Assembly (NCBI GenBank): GCA_047495785.1
Contig: JBLDXI010000013.1
Span: 2,418,001-2,482,000, forward strand
Direction: 5' to 3'
From: Lepidodermella squamata
Taxonomy: Eukaryota; Gastrotricha
Length of the DNA: 64,000 bases
The position numbers were made by a program, and so were the translations under genes. Position 1 is the first letter of the stretch; each line of letters starts with the position of its first letter. Positions 36,445 through 47,084 of this stretch are shown here, in pieces. The notes under the pieces are model-generated. The model was not told the DNA's origin. It was given only the letters and a program-made list of their open reading frames with translations, and did no database searches.

Positions 36445-36452
36445 CCAAGCGC
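36445..36452. repeat. Target-site duplication, right copy
   Basis: CCAAGCGC directly after the right inverted repeat. The chitinase frame resumes at 36453 with CTTATATT and runs to the stop at 36721. Confidence 0.85.
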
Positions 36453-36922
36453 CTTATATTTTCAATTCAGCTGGAAACTGGGTGAGCGCTGAAAATCAGG
36501 AGTCGGTCGCTGAGAAGGTTCGATTCGCCCAGGAACGCAAATTATCCGGCGTCTTCATTTGGACATTGGACCTGGACGATTTTGCTGATATGTGTGCGAA
36601 TGGCGTCAAATATCCGTTGCTAAATGCTGTCAATCAGGCTATCAAAGGCTTGCCAGTTGCCAGCAACAGCTCGGCTATTTCAGCTTCTAGTTCCGAAGTT
36701 TGCGGGGCTACTATCTCTTGAGAAAAATCAGGCGAAATTCGACACAATTCTTAAAACCTATTTGTTTATTGTTGTTCGAGATTCAAATCATTCCTATTAT
36801 CATAACATTTTATAAACTTTGTAGATCATTGGGATAACATCAACATAACGAATTGCAAGTTCTTGTGTGTATATATCACTTGTTCTTCTTGCGAAAAGTC
36901 TTCATTGGGAATAAATAAGCTT

Positions 36923-38488
36923 TTACAGGTATTGGCTGATAGCCGGAGTGCCCTGGTTGTAGTGAGCATTGGCGGTATCGGCGTCGAGGGCGAAGGTCGA
37001 GACGAACACGGTATCGATGTGGCCGAGGAAGGTGCCCATAGCCTGGTCGGTACCGATGAGCAGAGGGCTCGAGCCGATCGTCAGAGCGCTGGCGATGAAT
37101 TCAGTGTCCTTAAGCTCCTGAAATCGGAAAAAAATCACATTTTTTCGGAATTTTTTGTTAGTAAGAACTTACGCCGTTGACGTAGAGGCGGGCAGCAGCG
37201 CCGTCGTAGGTGACGCAGAAGCCGTTCCAGCCGTTGGCAGGGACCGAGAAGGAGCCGGACAGGGTGACGCTGGTGACAGACGGGGCCCAGAAGCTCAGCT
37301 TAGCGGTGAAGGTGTTGGACGACTGGACGCCGAGGCTGAAGGTGTACTCAGACGAGGCAGCGTCACGGTTGTTGGACAAGATACCGCCGTTGAAGTTGCA
37401 CTGGTTGTTGGCCTGGCTGTCGCAACTGTAAAAAGCACGAAAATTGTATTCAAATCAGGTTAATTTAACGAGATTTCTTACCGGAAATGAGCGCACCACG
37501 AGCCAGCGCTGCGGAAGTCGAAGCCCTGGAAAGCAGGAACGCTAACACGAGCGTTGGCAGAAGGAATGTCGAGCGATCCGCCGGTGGCAGAGCGAGCCGA
37601 AAGACCGGTGGTGATTTCAGCACCGTCGTAGAAGAAAGCGGCGAACTTGTTGATCGACTTGTCCTGGTCAGCGTTCGGTGGGTTGTAGTCCATGAAGAAG
37701 GTCGCCTTCGGGTTGGGCTGCGAGGACGGGGTGGTGGCGTCTTCGTTCTCGGTGTTGCAGCGGCAGGTGGTGAGGTCGAAATCAACGCCAGCCGGGCAGT
37801 ACTGGACGCCAGTGCCGTGACCATCAGCATCGATGAGGTTGAACGCGTTGGCTTGACCGGCGACGGTCGAGATGTAGGCGCCGAACGAGTCGCGGCACAC
37901 GGTGGCGTTGAACTGGGTGGCCGGGGCGACCGAGGTCGGGATAGCCGGGCCGGCTTGAACGCAAGAGTCCTTGCAGGTGGTGGATTCGTCGCAAGAGCAG
38001 GTGGCGGCGTTGAACTGGGTGCCTTCAGGGCAGCACATGCCGTACGAGCCGGTGTTGGCGCAGGAGAAGAACTGACGGCAGCCGGAGCCAGCGTAGCACC
38101 TCTGGGCGCCGCTCAAGCAGGCATCGACGCAAGGAACGTCACCCTCGGGCATGCAGGTCGAGACGGTGTCGTGCCAGAACTGGCCGTTGGGGCAGGTACG
38201 CAGGAAACCGATGGAGAAGGTTTCGTTGACGTAGAAGCACTGGTAGTAGTTGTGGCAGTTGTTCGCATCGGCGAAGTAGGTCTTCTGGTTGCGGCGGTTG
38301 GCCTGGCTCTGGGCCTGGCAGAAGGCAGACGCGTCGTTGTTAGGCGCCGAGGTCGATCCAGCGTCGGGCAGGCGAGAAGTAGCCTTGGTGGTGGTCGCCT
38401 TGGTGGTAGTCGCCCGGGTCGGACGGGTCCGCTTGTTGGCGACGACTGACGCCACGAGCAAAGCCAGAAGGAAGTAACGCAAATACAT
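36923..38488 (-). CDS. Secreted chitin-binding protein with laminin-G-like domain, copy 2 (Pif-like)
   Basis: Three minus-strand exons: 38488-37482, 37425-37173, 37117-36923 (484 residues). It is a paralogue of the gene at 29829-31421: same strand, same three exons, same intron phases, and a last exon of identical length (195 bases). The start chosen gives a signal peptide MYLRYFLLALLVASVVA; longer upstream frames do not. A Thr/Arg-rich linker leads into two peritrophin-A type modules (CHNYYQCFYVNETFSIG; CRQFFSCANTGSYGMCC), then the laminin-G-like domain with WNGFCVTYDGAAARLYVNG. Codons are C-ending as in copy 1. A TATAAAA lies at 38575-38569. The likely role is a chitin-matrix structural protein. 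Whether the chitinase between the two copies is functionally linked is inference. Confidence 0.85.
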
Positions 38489-38568
38489 GATCGGAATAAA
38501 ATGAATTGGAAATGTTCTTATAGAAACTAAAATGATCGAATGATACTTTGATCGAGCAAATCTCACGC

Positions 38569-38575
38569 TTTTATA
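38569..38575 (-). promoter_or_regulatory. TATA box of Pif-like copy 2
   Basis: TATAAAA on the minus strand, 81-87 bases upstream of the ATG at 38488, matching the spacing in copy 1. Confidence 0.6.
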
Positions 38576-39328
38576 CACCGGCAACCATTGTCTTCTTCTG
38601 TTTGACACGTGGAATCACGGCGCGCTGCTGCGCCGATCGCCGGCACGTGCTAGCCTTGTTTTCGCCCTATTTTTCAAATTTCCAAAGTCATTGTTTACCA
38701 TCAATGTCAAGATTTAGGTTGTACGTTGTCCCAATTCAGAAAACATTTTGAATGTTCATCTTTACGAATGCATTTAATTCTTAATTTCCAATTTAAGACT
38801 TTAATAGCTCATTTATTGCCGGCTCGAGCTTTTGAAGTAGAATCCAGGTGCGATATGACTCATCTAGCCATAATCTATAACGGCAATTATTACTACCCGA
38901 TTCGAGACAAAAAGCGGCGGAATAAATACAGGTTTCAAGTGTAATAAAATGGCGAATTTTCGTGTTCCAGGCTTTTTTGTGCTATTTTTTCCGACGACTC
39001 ACCGTTATTTATACTACGCTGTTTTTTCCTCTCGGCTAGCATTAGGTTTAACCCTCGCCTTGCGTGACGCAAGATTTCCGGCGGGACCTGAACTGAGTCT
39101 GCAGTGGTGGAGATTGAAAAAATAATAGGCAGAAAAAAAGGAAAACCAACTCATACCCTGCGCACCTTCGAGTATGTGAATTTATCGATTTTGCTAAGAT
39201 TATTAATCACAACTCCCTCTTGGCGCAAAAAAAATATTAAAAAAAACAGCATTTTATTACTGCAAACTTTGGAAACTTATATGCCACATCGTAAAATCAG
39301 TTGAACACAAATTTTGTCCACCTTAAAA
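38576..39328. other. Intergenic, no supported gene
   Basis: Divergent spacer between Pif-like copy 2 and the first tetraspanin. Short frames only, AT-rich toward the right. Confidence 0.5.
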
Positions 39329-40694
39329 ATGGTAGCCAATAAGCGACTATTACAAGCTGCCTTCTTCACTTTTAACATGACAAATGGGGTGAGTACCAAT
39401 ATTTAAATCCTCATTTTTTTCAAAATCTATTCGAATTTATTAAGCTTGCTGCTCTGGTGTCGATTTTCGCTTGCGGCGTCGTTTGCCTGGCGCTGCAAAC
39501 CGGTTCCGTGTCTGTCATGGGATTTTACACCTACAGCTTGTTCATTCTCGAGCAATTATTCGTGGAAACTTCAATGATCAACGGCATTTCCATCATTCAT
39601 GGCGCCATTTTACTCATTGTTGTTTCGAGCCTGATTTTGCTGACGTCGATTTTCGGCCTGGCTATTCTCATCAGACCATGCCGGAAAGTCGGCATTGGAG
39701 TAATAATACGCATTAATAATGAAGCATAATTTTTCTAAATTCATGCATCCTTATAGCACATGGGATTGATCGCCTCAAATGCGATTTTACTTCTCGCCAT
39801 TGGATACTCAGGACTGGTCACCAATCACCACGTAAAAATTTCCTAACGTAAATTTGAAATTTTTTAGTATTAAAAATTTCAGGTCCAAACGTCGTTGAGA
39901 CCAAGGATGACAGGCTTGCAAAGCAGAATTCAGGCTTACGATAGAAAATATCTCAACCGAGCCGGTGAATTATTCCGCGAGCTTCAATCAACAGTATTTC
40001 CGGCTAATTTCGTCTGAATATAATTTTTTAAATTTCGCTACTTTTTCAGTGGCAATGTTGCGGCGTTTCGTCATCGTCAGAATGGCTATCAGACGTTCGC
40101 TGGTTTCAAATTAAATACAGCCAATATGCGACGTCGTTGAATGACGGCAGCCTGGTTTTCCCCGGTTGTACCTGGTTTGCAGCCAACGAATGCACATCGG
40201 TACCTCTGCCGGATGTTGGGATACCTTTCGCAGTACCGGTGTCAACTCGCGACTGTGTCCGGGCACCAATTTACGCAATTTACCCACGGGTAAGGATAGT
40301 TCAATGACTGATGATGGTCACCCTGTTATATCGATTTCCGCCATTTTCAGGGATGCAGCGACACGATGAAGGAAGAGATAAGCCGTTGTCTAAACACCCT
40401 GATAGGGGTGGCCTTCAGCTTTGCTTTCTATCAAGTGAGTAAATATATTACAACGATATGACCCTGCAGTCTCATTGGCCAAATTTTCAGGCATTGGGCC
40501 TAATGATTTCCCACTGCTTCATACGAGGAATGGCCGACATTCCAAGCAATAAGCGCTCAGCAGCAGCAGCAGCAGCAGCCGGACTGCCGCCGTTTTCCGG
40601 TGCCGCCTACCGCGCCGATGTGACGTCACCTGAAGGCCAAGCAGAGATCGCCGCTTTGTGCGCCGCCGTAATCCGAAGCAATGCGAAATTTTGA
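39329..40694 (+). CDS. Tetraspanin, copy 1
   Basis: Seven exons: 39329-39388, 39445-39699, 39757-39831, 39883-39993, 40050-40289, 40351-40434, 40491-40694 (342 residues). Four membrane segments are visible: about residues 12-35, 68-95, 108-128, and a last one in FSFAFYQALGLMISHCFI. The large extracellular loop opens with WQCCG at about 168-172, the tetraspanin hallmark, and holds further paired Cys (PGCTWF, NECTS, RDCV, GCSD, RCL). The cytoplasmic tail is long for the family and carries a poly-Ala run from a GCA/CAG repeat (about 40559-40581). Tetraspanins organise membrane microdomains with integrins and other partners. The subfamily cannot be named. The next gene is a relative. Confidence 0.8.
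40559..40581. repeat. CAG/GCA trinucleotide run
   Basis: About seven GCA units encode the poly-Ala stretch in the tetraspanin C-terminal tail. Its length may vary among individuals. Confidence 0.7.
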
Positions 40695-42060
40695 TAAATT
40701 CTACCACTTCATCCGAAAAACGGAGCATGCCATTAAAAACTGTCCATCGAACATCTAAAATTTCGGTTACAAATCACTGATTAATTTTTCTTAAATTTAA
40801 TTTCTATTCAGGTGAATTTTTATTAATGAAAATTCTGGTAGTTTTTAACTGGTTTTTCACAATAAATTTAATAAAAAAAATAATGTTGCAAGACTCTTCC
40901 CTGACTTCTCGGATTGTTAAGAGCTTACCTATTGTAAAAATACGGACAAATAACAGCGGGATAGTTCCATTTATTAGGCACTCAAGAACCCCGCTGTGTG
41001 ACAGCGCTTTCGAGGTTATTTTATTTATTTATACCCCAGGCTCGCTCGAGCCGATGTCACTTGCTTTACATTACCAGTGTCTTGATGTTTACGTGGCGCG
41101 TTTGTCCAACACGCAACAGCCAGCCGCTAGCTGCCGATGAATATATGGCCCGCGTTTTGCGGCAGCCAAAGTACTGCAGTACGACAGTCAACGTATGTAT
41201 TTATAATTGTATGATGGCGACGCGTGAGACAACAATGCCCCCGTCGCCTTTGTACCTGTACCTATCTTAAAGCCGCTCGCGCGCACGATGCCAAACGCTC
41301 AGGTTCTTCACCCGCTTGCGCTCACAACTCTCGCAAGGCAGCGCTCATCGGTCAGTTCTACGTTTGCTCTACATATATGTAGGTACATACACCACATCCA
41401 CACGCACATACGTACATACGTTTTAAACAGCCGCTGCAGTTGCAGTCTCGTTTTACCCCGGCGTTACCCATATTAGTTTCATTTGTTGCTCATGTAACCA
41501 GTTTTTCGCCCACATAATTAATTGCGGCTGTTTTTTATTTCGGATTTCCCGCTTGTCAATTATAAATTTTCTTTATTTTTTTTTAAATTAAGGTATTACA
41601 TTCTGTCCTTATCCATACATTTTCTCAGAAATTTCTTTAGCATTTGGTATTATAATTGCGGTTACCTAAAAAAAATAATAAAATTTGTAAGATTTAAGAT
41701 TTAAGGCAACAGGCCGGCATATTGTCCAGAAGGCGAAACCAAAAAAATGCTTTCACTGTTTTTACAATGCTAGCCCATGATTAAGATTTACAGCTATAGT
41801 ATATCTGCTGAATAATGCTCAGGTCACCGGTGTCTTCATCTCGGCTCGGTCGTAATAAAAGGCTTAGAACGACTATCATACCTGAACATTTTGACTTGAA
41901 ATATATCACATGCAGAACTACCTACCATACCACACGTATATGCAATTAATACCTTTCGCGAATTTTTTTTTTAATATTTCCTATAAACAAATTTATTTGG
42001 CGTAATTTAGATTTTTATTTATTAGACTAATTGTGGGGATTGAGGTGAGGCAAACGCGAC
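40695..42060. other. Spacer between tetraspanin genes
   Basis: No gene supported. It contains CG-rich DNA with tandem CATACGTACATACG and GTACATAC words (about 41378-41420), then AT-rich DNA. It likely includes the promoter of the second tetraspanin. Confidence 0.5.
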
Positions 42061-43188
42061 ATGACTTCGTTGGCCTTTCATCGATTTCTGAAGGCACTAC
42101 TATGGCTCTTCAACATCATCTATGGGGTAAAAATTTCAAGGGAATTTCTTAATTTTCATAAATTTCATAATGACCTGACAGTTATTCGGCTTCATCTCGC
42201 TGGTATGCGGCGCTTCGGCCTTGGCGCTTCTCCACACCAGCGCCATGAGCATCATCCACGAGTGGGTCGGCGCCTACGGTGTGTTCGGCAACAAATCTCT
42301 CGTCGCCAGCGCCGGTCTCCTCACTGCCGTCAGCATCTTCATCCTCCTTACCTCGATTTTGGGCTGCATTGTCCTGGTGAACTACAGCCGATGCTCATTT
42401 ATTACGGTAAATTTTTTAATATAAAATCAATTTGTTTTGCTATTTTTTTATTTAATAGTACATCGTCCTAATTTCTTTCATAATGGTTCTGCAATTTGCG
42501 GCGGCAATATCGTCGATTACTCTCAGCACTCAGGTGCCTGATAATGTCAGCTCGAAGCTGAAAGCTGTTCAGAATTTAACTAAAGGAATAGACATCAACT
42601 CAGATTCACCCGCGTTACTCTTCAAAAACATTCAGGAAACTGTAAGCCTAAATCAGGATATATTTTATATAGCGATAAATAATTATTTTCCGATTTTTAG
42701 TGGCAATGCTGCGGTGTTCTCAGCCATAAGGAGTGGATTCAGAACGTGACGTGGTTCAGGCAAAAGTATGGCGCTTTTGCTTTGAACAATTCAGAGCGAG
42801 TCTATGGCTTCGTGGGCTGTTGTATGACTGATCACATGGAGTCGTGCAGGTACGACCATGAGGACCTCGTCGCGACTCCAGATTGCTGTACAGGCCCCAT
42901 CTTAAATGGAATGAACCCTGTGAGTTTTTCAAAATTAGTTAAGTATTATATTCATCGCTATCTTTTTTCAGCCTTGTACTACCGTGATTAGCAACCGTTT
43001 GCTTCATTCCTTGAGCATTGTTGCCGGTGCAAGTATGACCTTCGCATTTTTAGAGGTAAAATTTCGCGAAGAAATGCTGAATTATTTGAAATAATGTCAT
43101 TTCTCCCCAGATTTTCGGCCTAGTCGTATCCTGCCTATACATAAGATCGATAGACTATTTAGGCAAATCTGGAATCGAAAGGCTTTAG
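42061..43188 (+). CDS. Tetraspanin, copy 2
   Basis: Six exons: 42061-42126, 42182-42406, 42459-42641, 42701-42919, 42972-43055, 43111-43188 (284 residues). Membrane segments lie near residues 11-38, 62-92, 98-120 and the end (SIVAGASMTFAFLEIFGLVVSC). The large extracellular loop starts WQCCG at about 159-163 and contains GCC and DCC pairs, typical of tetraspanins. The exon before the last is 84 bases, as in the upstream tetraspanin, and the WQCCG exon also begins at the same codon, so the two share ancestry. The upstream gene has one intron more and a longer tail. AATAAA signals are at 43328-43333 and 43340-43345. Confidence 0.83.
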
Positions 43189-43804
43189 ATTACGCGGGCT
43201 TTACCTTCGAAGCTGCTTCAAATATATACCGATTATTGCAATTTTACCTATTTCGTTTACGGTCTACGCCCTTCTTCTTTGTGAGCGAAACTCTCTCATA
43301 TCTCTCTGGAACAGTTATACCGTGTTGAATAAATTGTTGAATAAAGGAACGATCTTCAGGCCATTTTTAACCTTATTATATCCAGTATCAGATAAAAAAA
43401 TTTGCCGCTAGATATTTTTTCGGACTTTTGGCTCTGACGTCATACGGATCTGCAGCAGCGATATGGCAGCGTTCCAGGACGGCGGCTAATTGCATCACGC
43501 GGTGCTCGTTTTAGCCGACAATTTCGATAAAAAAAGTAATACGCTCGCAGGAAGTGCAAGAAGGTTGCTTTCTCACAAAAGATAAAAAGAAAGCAAAATT
43601 CGCTAACTAGCGCCAAACATTTTCCGCAGCACCGGTGTGGCACGCCCCTTAAAACAATCACACGAAATTCGTGAGCAGCTATGGCCAACGTTGACGTAAT
43701 TGAAGCGCAAGATAAGCCGCGCTATCAGCAACTTCAGGTTATTTAAACTCCATCCAAACGCGGGTAATTCATCTTCAGCAATCTTCAGTTTAATTAACGA
43801 AAAA
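43189..43804. other. Promoter region of GM2A-like gene A
   Basis: A 43-base block at 43720-43762 (CGCTATCAGCAACTTCAGGT onward) is identical to 46166-46208 in front of gene B. It includes a TATTTAA box at 43740-43746. Weaker similarity to the gene B upstream extends left to about 43548 (GCAGGAAGTGCA; TTCCGCAGCACCGG). Confidence 0.65.
43740..43746 (+). promoter_or_regulatory. TATA-like box of GM2A-like gene A
   Basis: TATTTAA, 65 bases before the ATG. Equivalent boxes precede genes B (46186-46192) and C (50523-50529) at 63-71 bases. Confidence 0.6.
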
Positions 43805-44477
43805 ATGAACACAGTTGCTTTTGTTCTGTTTGGAGCTTTTGTTGCCGTTGCGTCGGCTAGGCCAATCGATTTCGCTTTTCCAAGTAAGGTTCAGTTCAAT
43901 GTAACCCAGAATGGTGTTTTCTACAACGTTCGAGCTACTCTCGAGGCGTGCTCGAAGAATGCGATTGACGAGTCGATCTTGAAAATCAACAAAATCAGTC
44001 TCCCGGACGTAATCCTACTGCCCGGCCAGCTTACCGTCGACTACAACGCTGATTTGTTGAAGGAGCTCGAAAACGTGGCCGTCGATGTCAAACTGGAAAA
44101 GAAAGTTGGCCTCTGGGTCAAGATTCCTTGCACTAAAAACTTGGGCTCCTGCGTATACGACGATGTCTGCAAGATGTACCGCGAATCTGAGGATAAGGCT
44201 AAGATCGATGAAATCATCAAGGCCATCGGCATTCCCGGCATCTGCCCATTCGTTGCAGGCCACTACGAAGGCTCATTCAGCTACGACCTTCCCTCGCTAC
44301 CAATCGGGTAAGAATTATAGCACAAACGAAGATGAAAACCTAGAATAATTTGGTTTCGAATATTACAGAGTTCCGCTTTTGGTCAATGGCAGGTACCGCG
44401 CTGAAATCAAGCTGAAGATCTTTGGAGAGAAAAGGGAGTTTGCATGCCTCAAGACTGAGGTCGAGATTAAGGGGTAA
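43805..44477 (+). CDS. GM2-activator-like secreted lipid-binding protein A
   Basis: Two exons, 43805-44307 and 44369-44477 (203 residues). A signal peptide (MNTVAFVLFGAFVAVASA) precedes a beta-rich domain that matches ganglioside GM2 activator: VGLWVKIPCTKNLGSCVYDD, GIPGICPFVAGHY, SYDLPSLP and the last-exon NGRYRAEIKL...CLKTEVEIKG. The vertebrate protein lifts GM2 ganglioside from membranes for hexosaminidase A in lysosomes. Invertebrate relatives are secreted lipid carriers of unknown ligand. Cys spacing fits the family's disulphide pattern. It is the first of three related genes in 8 kb, and closest to gene B in coding and promoter sequence. Confidence 0.83.
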
Positions 44478-44639
44478 ATAAGCTGACGGATCGCTTAGAA
44501 ATGACTGAAAATGTTACTACTTTGCATAAAACATGAAATTTGGTTATTTTAATCAAAATAAAACGCTTTTCTTATTTGCCGGTTATGACTTTCGAGGTAG
44601 TATCAAAATAAGAAAAACAAACCAAAAACCAATCTTCTA

Positions 44640-44816
44640 CAGGGTGGCCAAAAAATTCCGCAGAAGGCGAAATCGATGCGCATCAATTTAATGAGAAGTT
44701 TTAAGAAGTTGAAGAACTTCAAGCATTCATTTGCCAATGGAACTTCTCAATTTCTTGAAACACTCCTCATTTATGCGCATCGAATTCGCCTTCTGCGGAA
44801 TTTTTTGGCCACCCTG
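44640..44816. mobile_element. 177-base mariner-type MITE
   Basis: Perfect inverted repeats of over 30 bases at both ends, starting CAGGGTGGCCAAAAAATTCC and ending in the reverse complement. TA flanks both sides (44638-44639 and 44817-44818), as expected for the TA target duplication of Tc1/mariner elements. With no coding capacity, this is a miniature non-autonomous copy. The arms extend, with a few mismatches, to about 45 bases. Near-perfect arms suggest recent insertion. Confidence 0.9.
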
Positions 44817-45800
44817 TATGGGCTGCCGTGGAATGTTGGAAACATTGCTGAAATAGCTGAAATAGCAGGTGTGCCACCAAAATAGCAGGAAATGTTAAGC
44901 CAGGTTGAGACAAATACCAAGAACAGGCTTTTATACATGTATGTCTTCTTATCGTGGTTTCCACACAAAATTGATCGAAATTATCAACATCTCATCTTGG
45001 TAGAATAAGAATTTGAATAAGAATGCCAGCTTTTAACCCTTTTTCATAATTCACTTCAGCTTAGGAAACTTTAGCTGCTCATGGCGCTTATAAGGAGGAG
45101 TGTATATTGGCCGTTTGCCTCGCTTTGCCTCTAATACCATGCGCCTAATCCTTTATTATTTGTACAAGCTATTTCCTCTTCTCTAAAAGTTAAAATCCGC
45201 TAAGTTACTATGCATATAGTACACCAAATTTTCGCGTCTGACTGGAAAAACAAGATACCAAGACTAGACCAGCCCACCTGAATGCTCAAGCCAAGAGCTA
45301 ATAAACGAAAGGTGAGCACATTGATGTGACGTAGTCGCACACCAGCTGCCGCTCTTAGAAAGCACGGCTTCACGCTTTGAGCCAGCATCCCCAATGACCA
45401 CCACGAGTTCGCTGAGGACAGGCAAAGGTAGGATTCGAGGTAGTATTCGATAAAATACGGTAATGAAAAAAGATTTAAAACCCGAAATACAAATTATTAT
45501 AATTCGTATAATAAGATCGTAAGATAATTTGTGTCGCCGAAATACAAAATTGAGGGGCTATGTTGAGGCTTCAGAAAAAGCTATCTATAGATAGGCCACC
45601 TTCCCTTAGCCAGTGTCAATCATAACAACTGCTATTGTTGTGACTAAAACTGCTATTCGAAATTTTGGGAAATTCGAAAATTAATTGGCGGTGAATCGTT
45701 CATTTTAATGTTTTGGAAGCGACTGAACGCGGGGCTACTATTAGGAATGGGCGATTATTAGCGACTGGGCTAATATTGGAATAAATCGTGGAGACCCTTT

Positions 45801-45930
45801 TTACCCTGGCCATGATGGCGCCATGCACCAAGGAAGTTAAACCCGACCAACCTCACCTCGCAAGCCCGTAATATTTCAGAACGAAACATTTGTCAGTGCT
45901 GGCGTGGTACGTGAATGAAAATGAATCCGC
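45801..45930. promoter_or_regulatory. Upstream block shared by GM2A-like genes B and C
   Basis: The block is similar to 50319-50439: both contain GATGGCGCCAT, CACCTCGC, then CAGTGCTG.CGT and TACGTGAATGA.AATGAATCCGC. It lies about 320 bases upstream of the gene B ATG and about 155 upstream of gene C. It may be a shared regulatory module or a remnant of the duplication. Confidence 0.5.
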
Positions 45931-46185
45931 AATCCGCCGCGTGTGAAAAATAGCGCACGAAGTGGAGCAAAAAGGAAACAGGCAGGAAGTGCAGCAAAGA
46001 TTGCTTTGTCGCAGATAGCGGTAGCGCAATTCTCGCTATATCCAGTACAACATTTTTTCCGCAGCACCGGCGTGGCACTGCCACACCACGCCCTTTAAAA
46101 CAATCGCCAAATTTGTCAGCTGACATGGCGAACGTTGACGCAATTGAAGCGCAATTAAAGATACGCGCTATCAGCAACTTCAGGT

Positions 46186-46192
46186 TATTTAA
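46186..46192 (+). promoter_or_regulatory. TATA-like box of GM2A-like gene B
   Basis: TATTTAA, 63 bases before the ATG, inside the 43-base block identical to that of gene A. Confidence 0.6.
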
Positions 46193-46248
46193 ACTCCATC
46201 CAAACGCGAGTCATTCATATTCAGCAAACCAATTCAAATAACGAAAAA

Positions 46249-46911
46249 ATGAACACAGTTGCTTTTGTTCTGTTTGGTGCTTTCGTTGCCGTTGCGTCGG
46301 CTAGGCCAATCGATTTCGCTTTTCCGGGCAGCGTTCAGTTCAATCTAACCCAACGTGGCGTTTCCTACAACGTTCGTGCTGAAGTCAGCCAATGCGGTGG
46401 TGATGCATCGCACATGAAAATCACTAGCCTCGACATCCCAGCAACCGTTACCCTACCCGGCCCGCTTACTATCGGTTACAACGTTGACTTGTTCAAGGAG
46501 TTGGAAAACGTCGCCATCGACCTTAAACTCGACAAGAAAGTTGGCTTATGGATCACGATGCCATGCGTTTCCAACATAGGCACCTGCGTATACGACGATA
46601 TCTGCAAGCTGTACCGCGATTCTGAGGATAAGGAAAAGATCGATGAAATCATCAAGGATATCGGCATTCCCGGCATTTGCCCCTTCGTTGTCGGCCACTA
46701 TGAAGGCAAATACACCATCGACCTTCCTGAGCTACCTTCCGCGTAAGTTTGAGATCAATTACTGATGAAAAACATTTTATAATTTGGTTTCGAATGTTAC
46801 AGAATCGCACTGTTGGCCTCGGGCCAGTACCGCGTTGAAGCCAAGGTCATGCCGTTTGGAGAGAAGCGCGTGATTGCTTGTATCAAGGCTTCCGTCACGA
46901 TTAAAGCTTAA
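46249..46911 (+). CDS. GM2-activator-like secreted lipid-binding protein B
   Basis: Two exons, 46249-46742 and 46803-46911 (200 residues). The first 17 residues equal those of gene A (MNTVAFVLFGAFVAVASA region), and the second exon is also 109 bases, so the two are recent duplicates. GM2A-like motifs: SQCGGDASHMKI, VGLWITMPCVSNIGTCVYDD, GIPGICPFVVGHYEG, TIDLPELP and SGQYRVEAKV...ACIKASVTIK. The lipid-facing loop and the region after the signal peptide differ from gene A, which may reflect ligand divergence. The expected role is as for gene A. The promoter is shared with A (TATA block) and partly with C (upstream block). Confidence 0.84.
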
Positions 46912-47084
46912 CGATTGATTGCGGCATGGGTTGCAAATTTTCTTAGTACGCATAAAACAATGAAAATAAAATTTTTTGATATCTGCCAGCTTCAACTTTT
47001 GATTGAGAGTTTGGAGCTGTAAAACTCTATTAATTCTATAGAATGCGAAATCAACCTTTTCACCTATTTAATACAATGGAAGGT

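Larger units (their letters stand above)
32017..36721 (+). pseudogene. GH18 chitinase-like gene interrupted by a transposon
   Basis: Exons: 32017-32209, 32464-33050, 33104-33222, 33275-33404, 33455-33640, and a last exon split into 33696-33762 and 36453-36721. Without the insertion and one target duplication it would encode 516 residues. A signal peptide (start MTQFIETF) precedes a peritrophin-type chitin-binding module (to about residue 84), a Thr-rich linker and a GH18 barrel: KLVATIGGWSAGKAEF, KIDAGYDVPKLS, GIPMHGRSFHL, GVFIWTLDLDDF. The catalytic motif DxxDxDxE reads DGLDIGFE (238-245). Glu245 is kept, but the third Asp is Gly and the following Trp-Glu region reads FES. Enzyme activity may therefore be weak or lost. 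The inserted element adds an in-frame stop (CCA TAG) at once. The allele is thus a broken gene or a polymorphic insertion. It sits between two chitin-binding genes. Confidence 0.85.
44478..46248. other. Spacer between GM2A-like genes A and B
   Basis: It holds the 3' end of gene A (AATAAA near 44557), a mariner-type MITE at 44640-44816, and the gene B upstream region. The block at about 45801-45930 is similar to 50319-50439 in front of gene C. No additional gene is seen. Confidence 0.6.
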
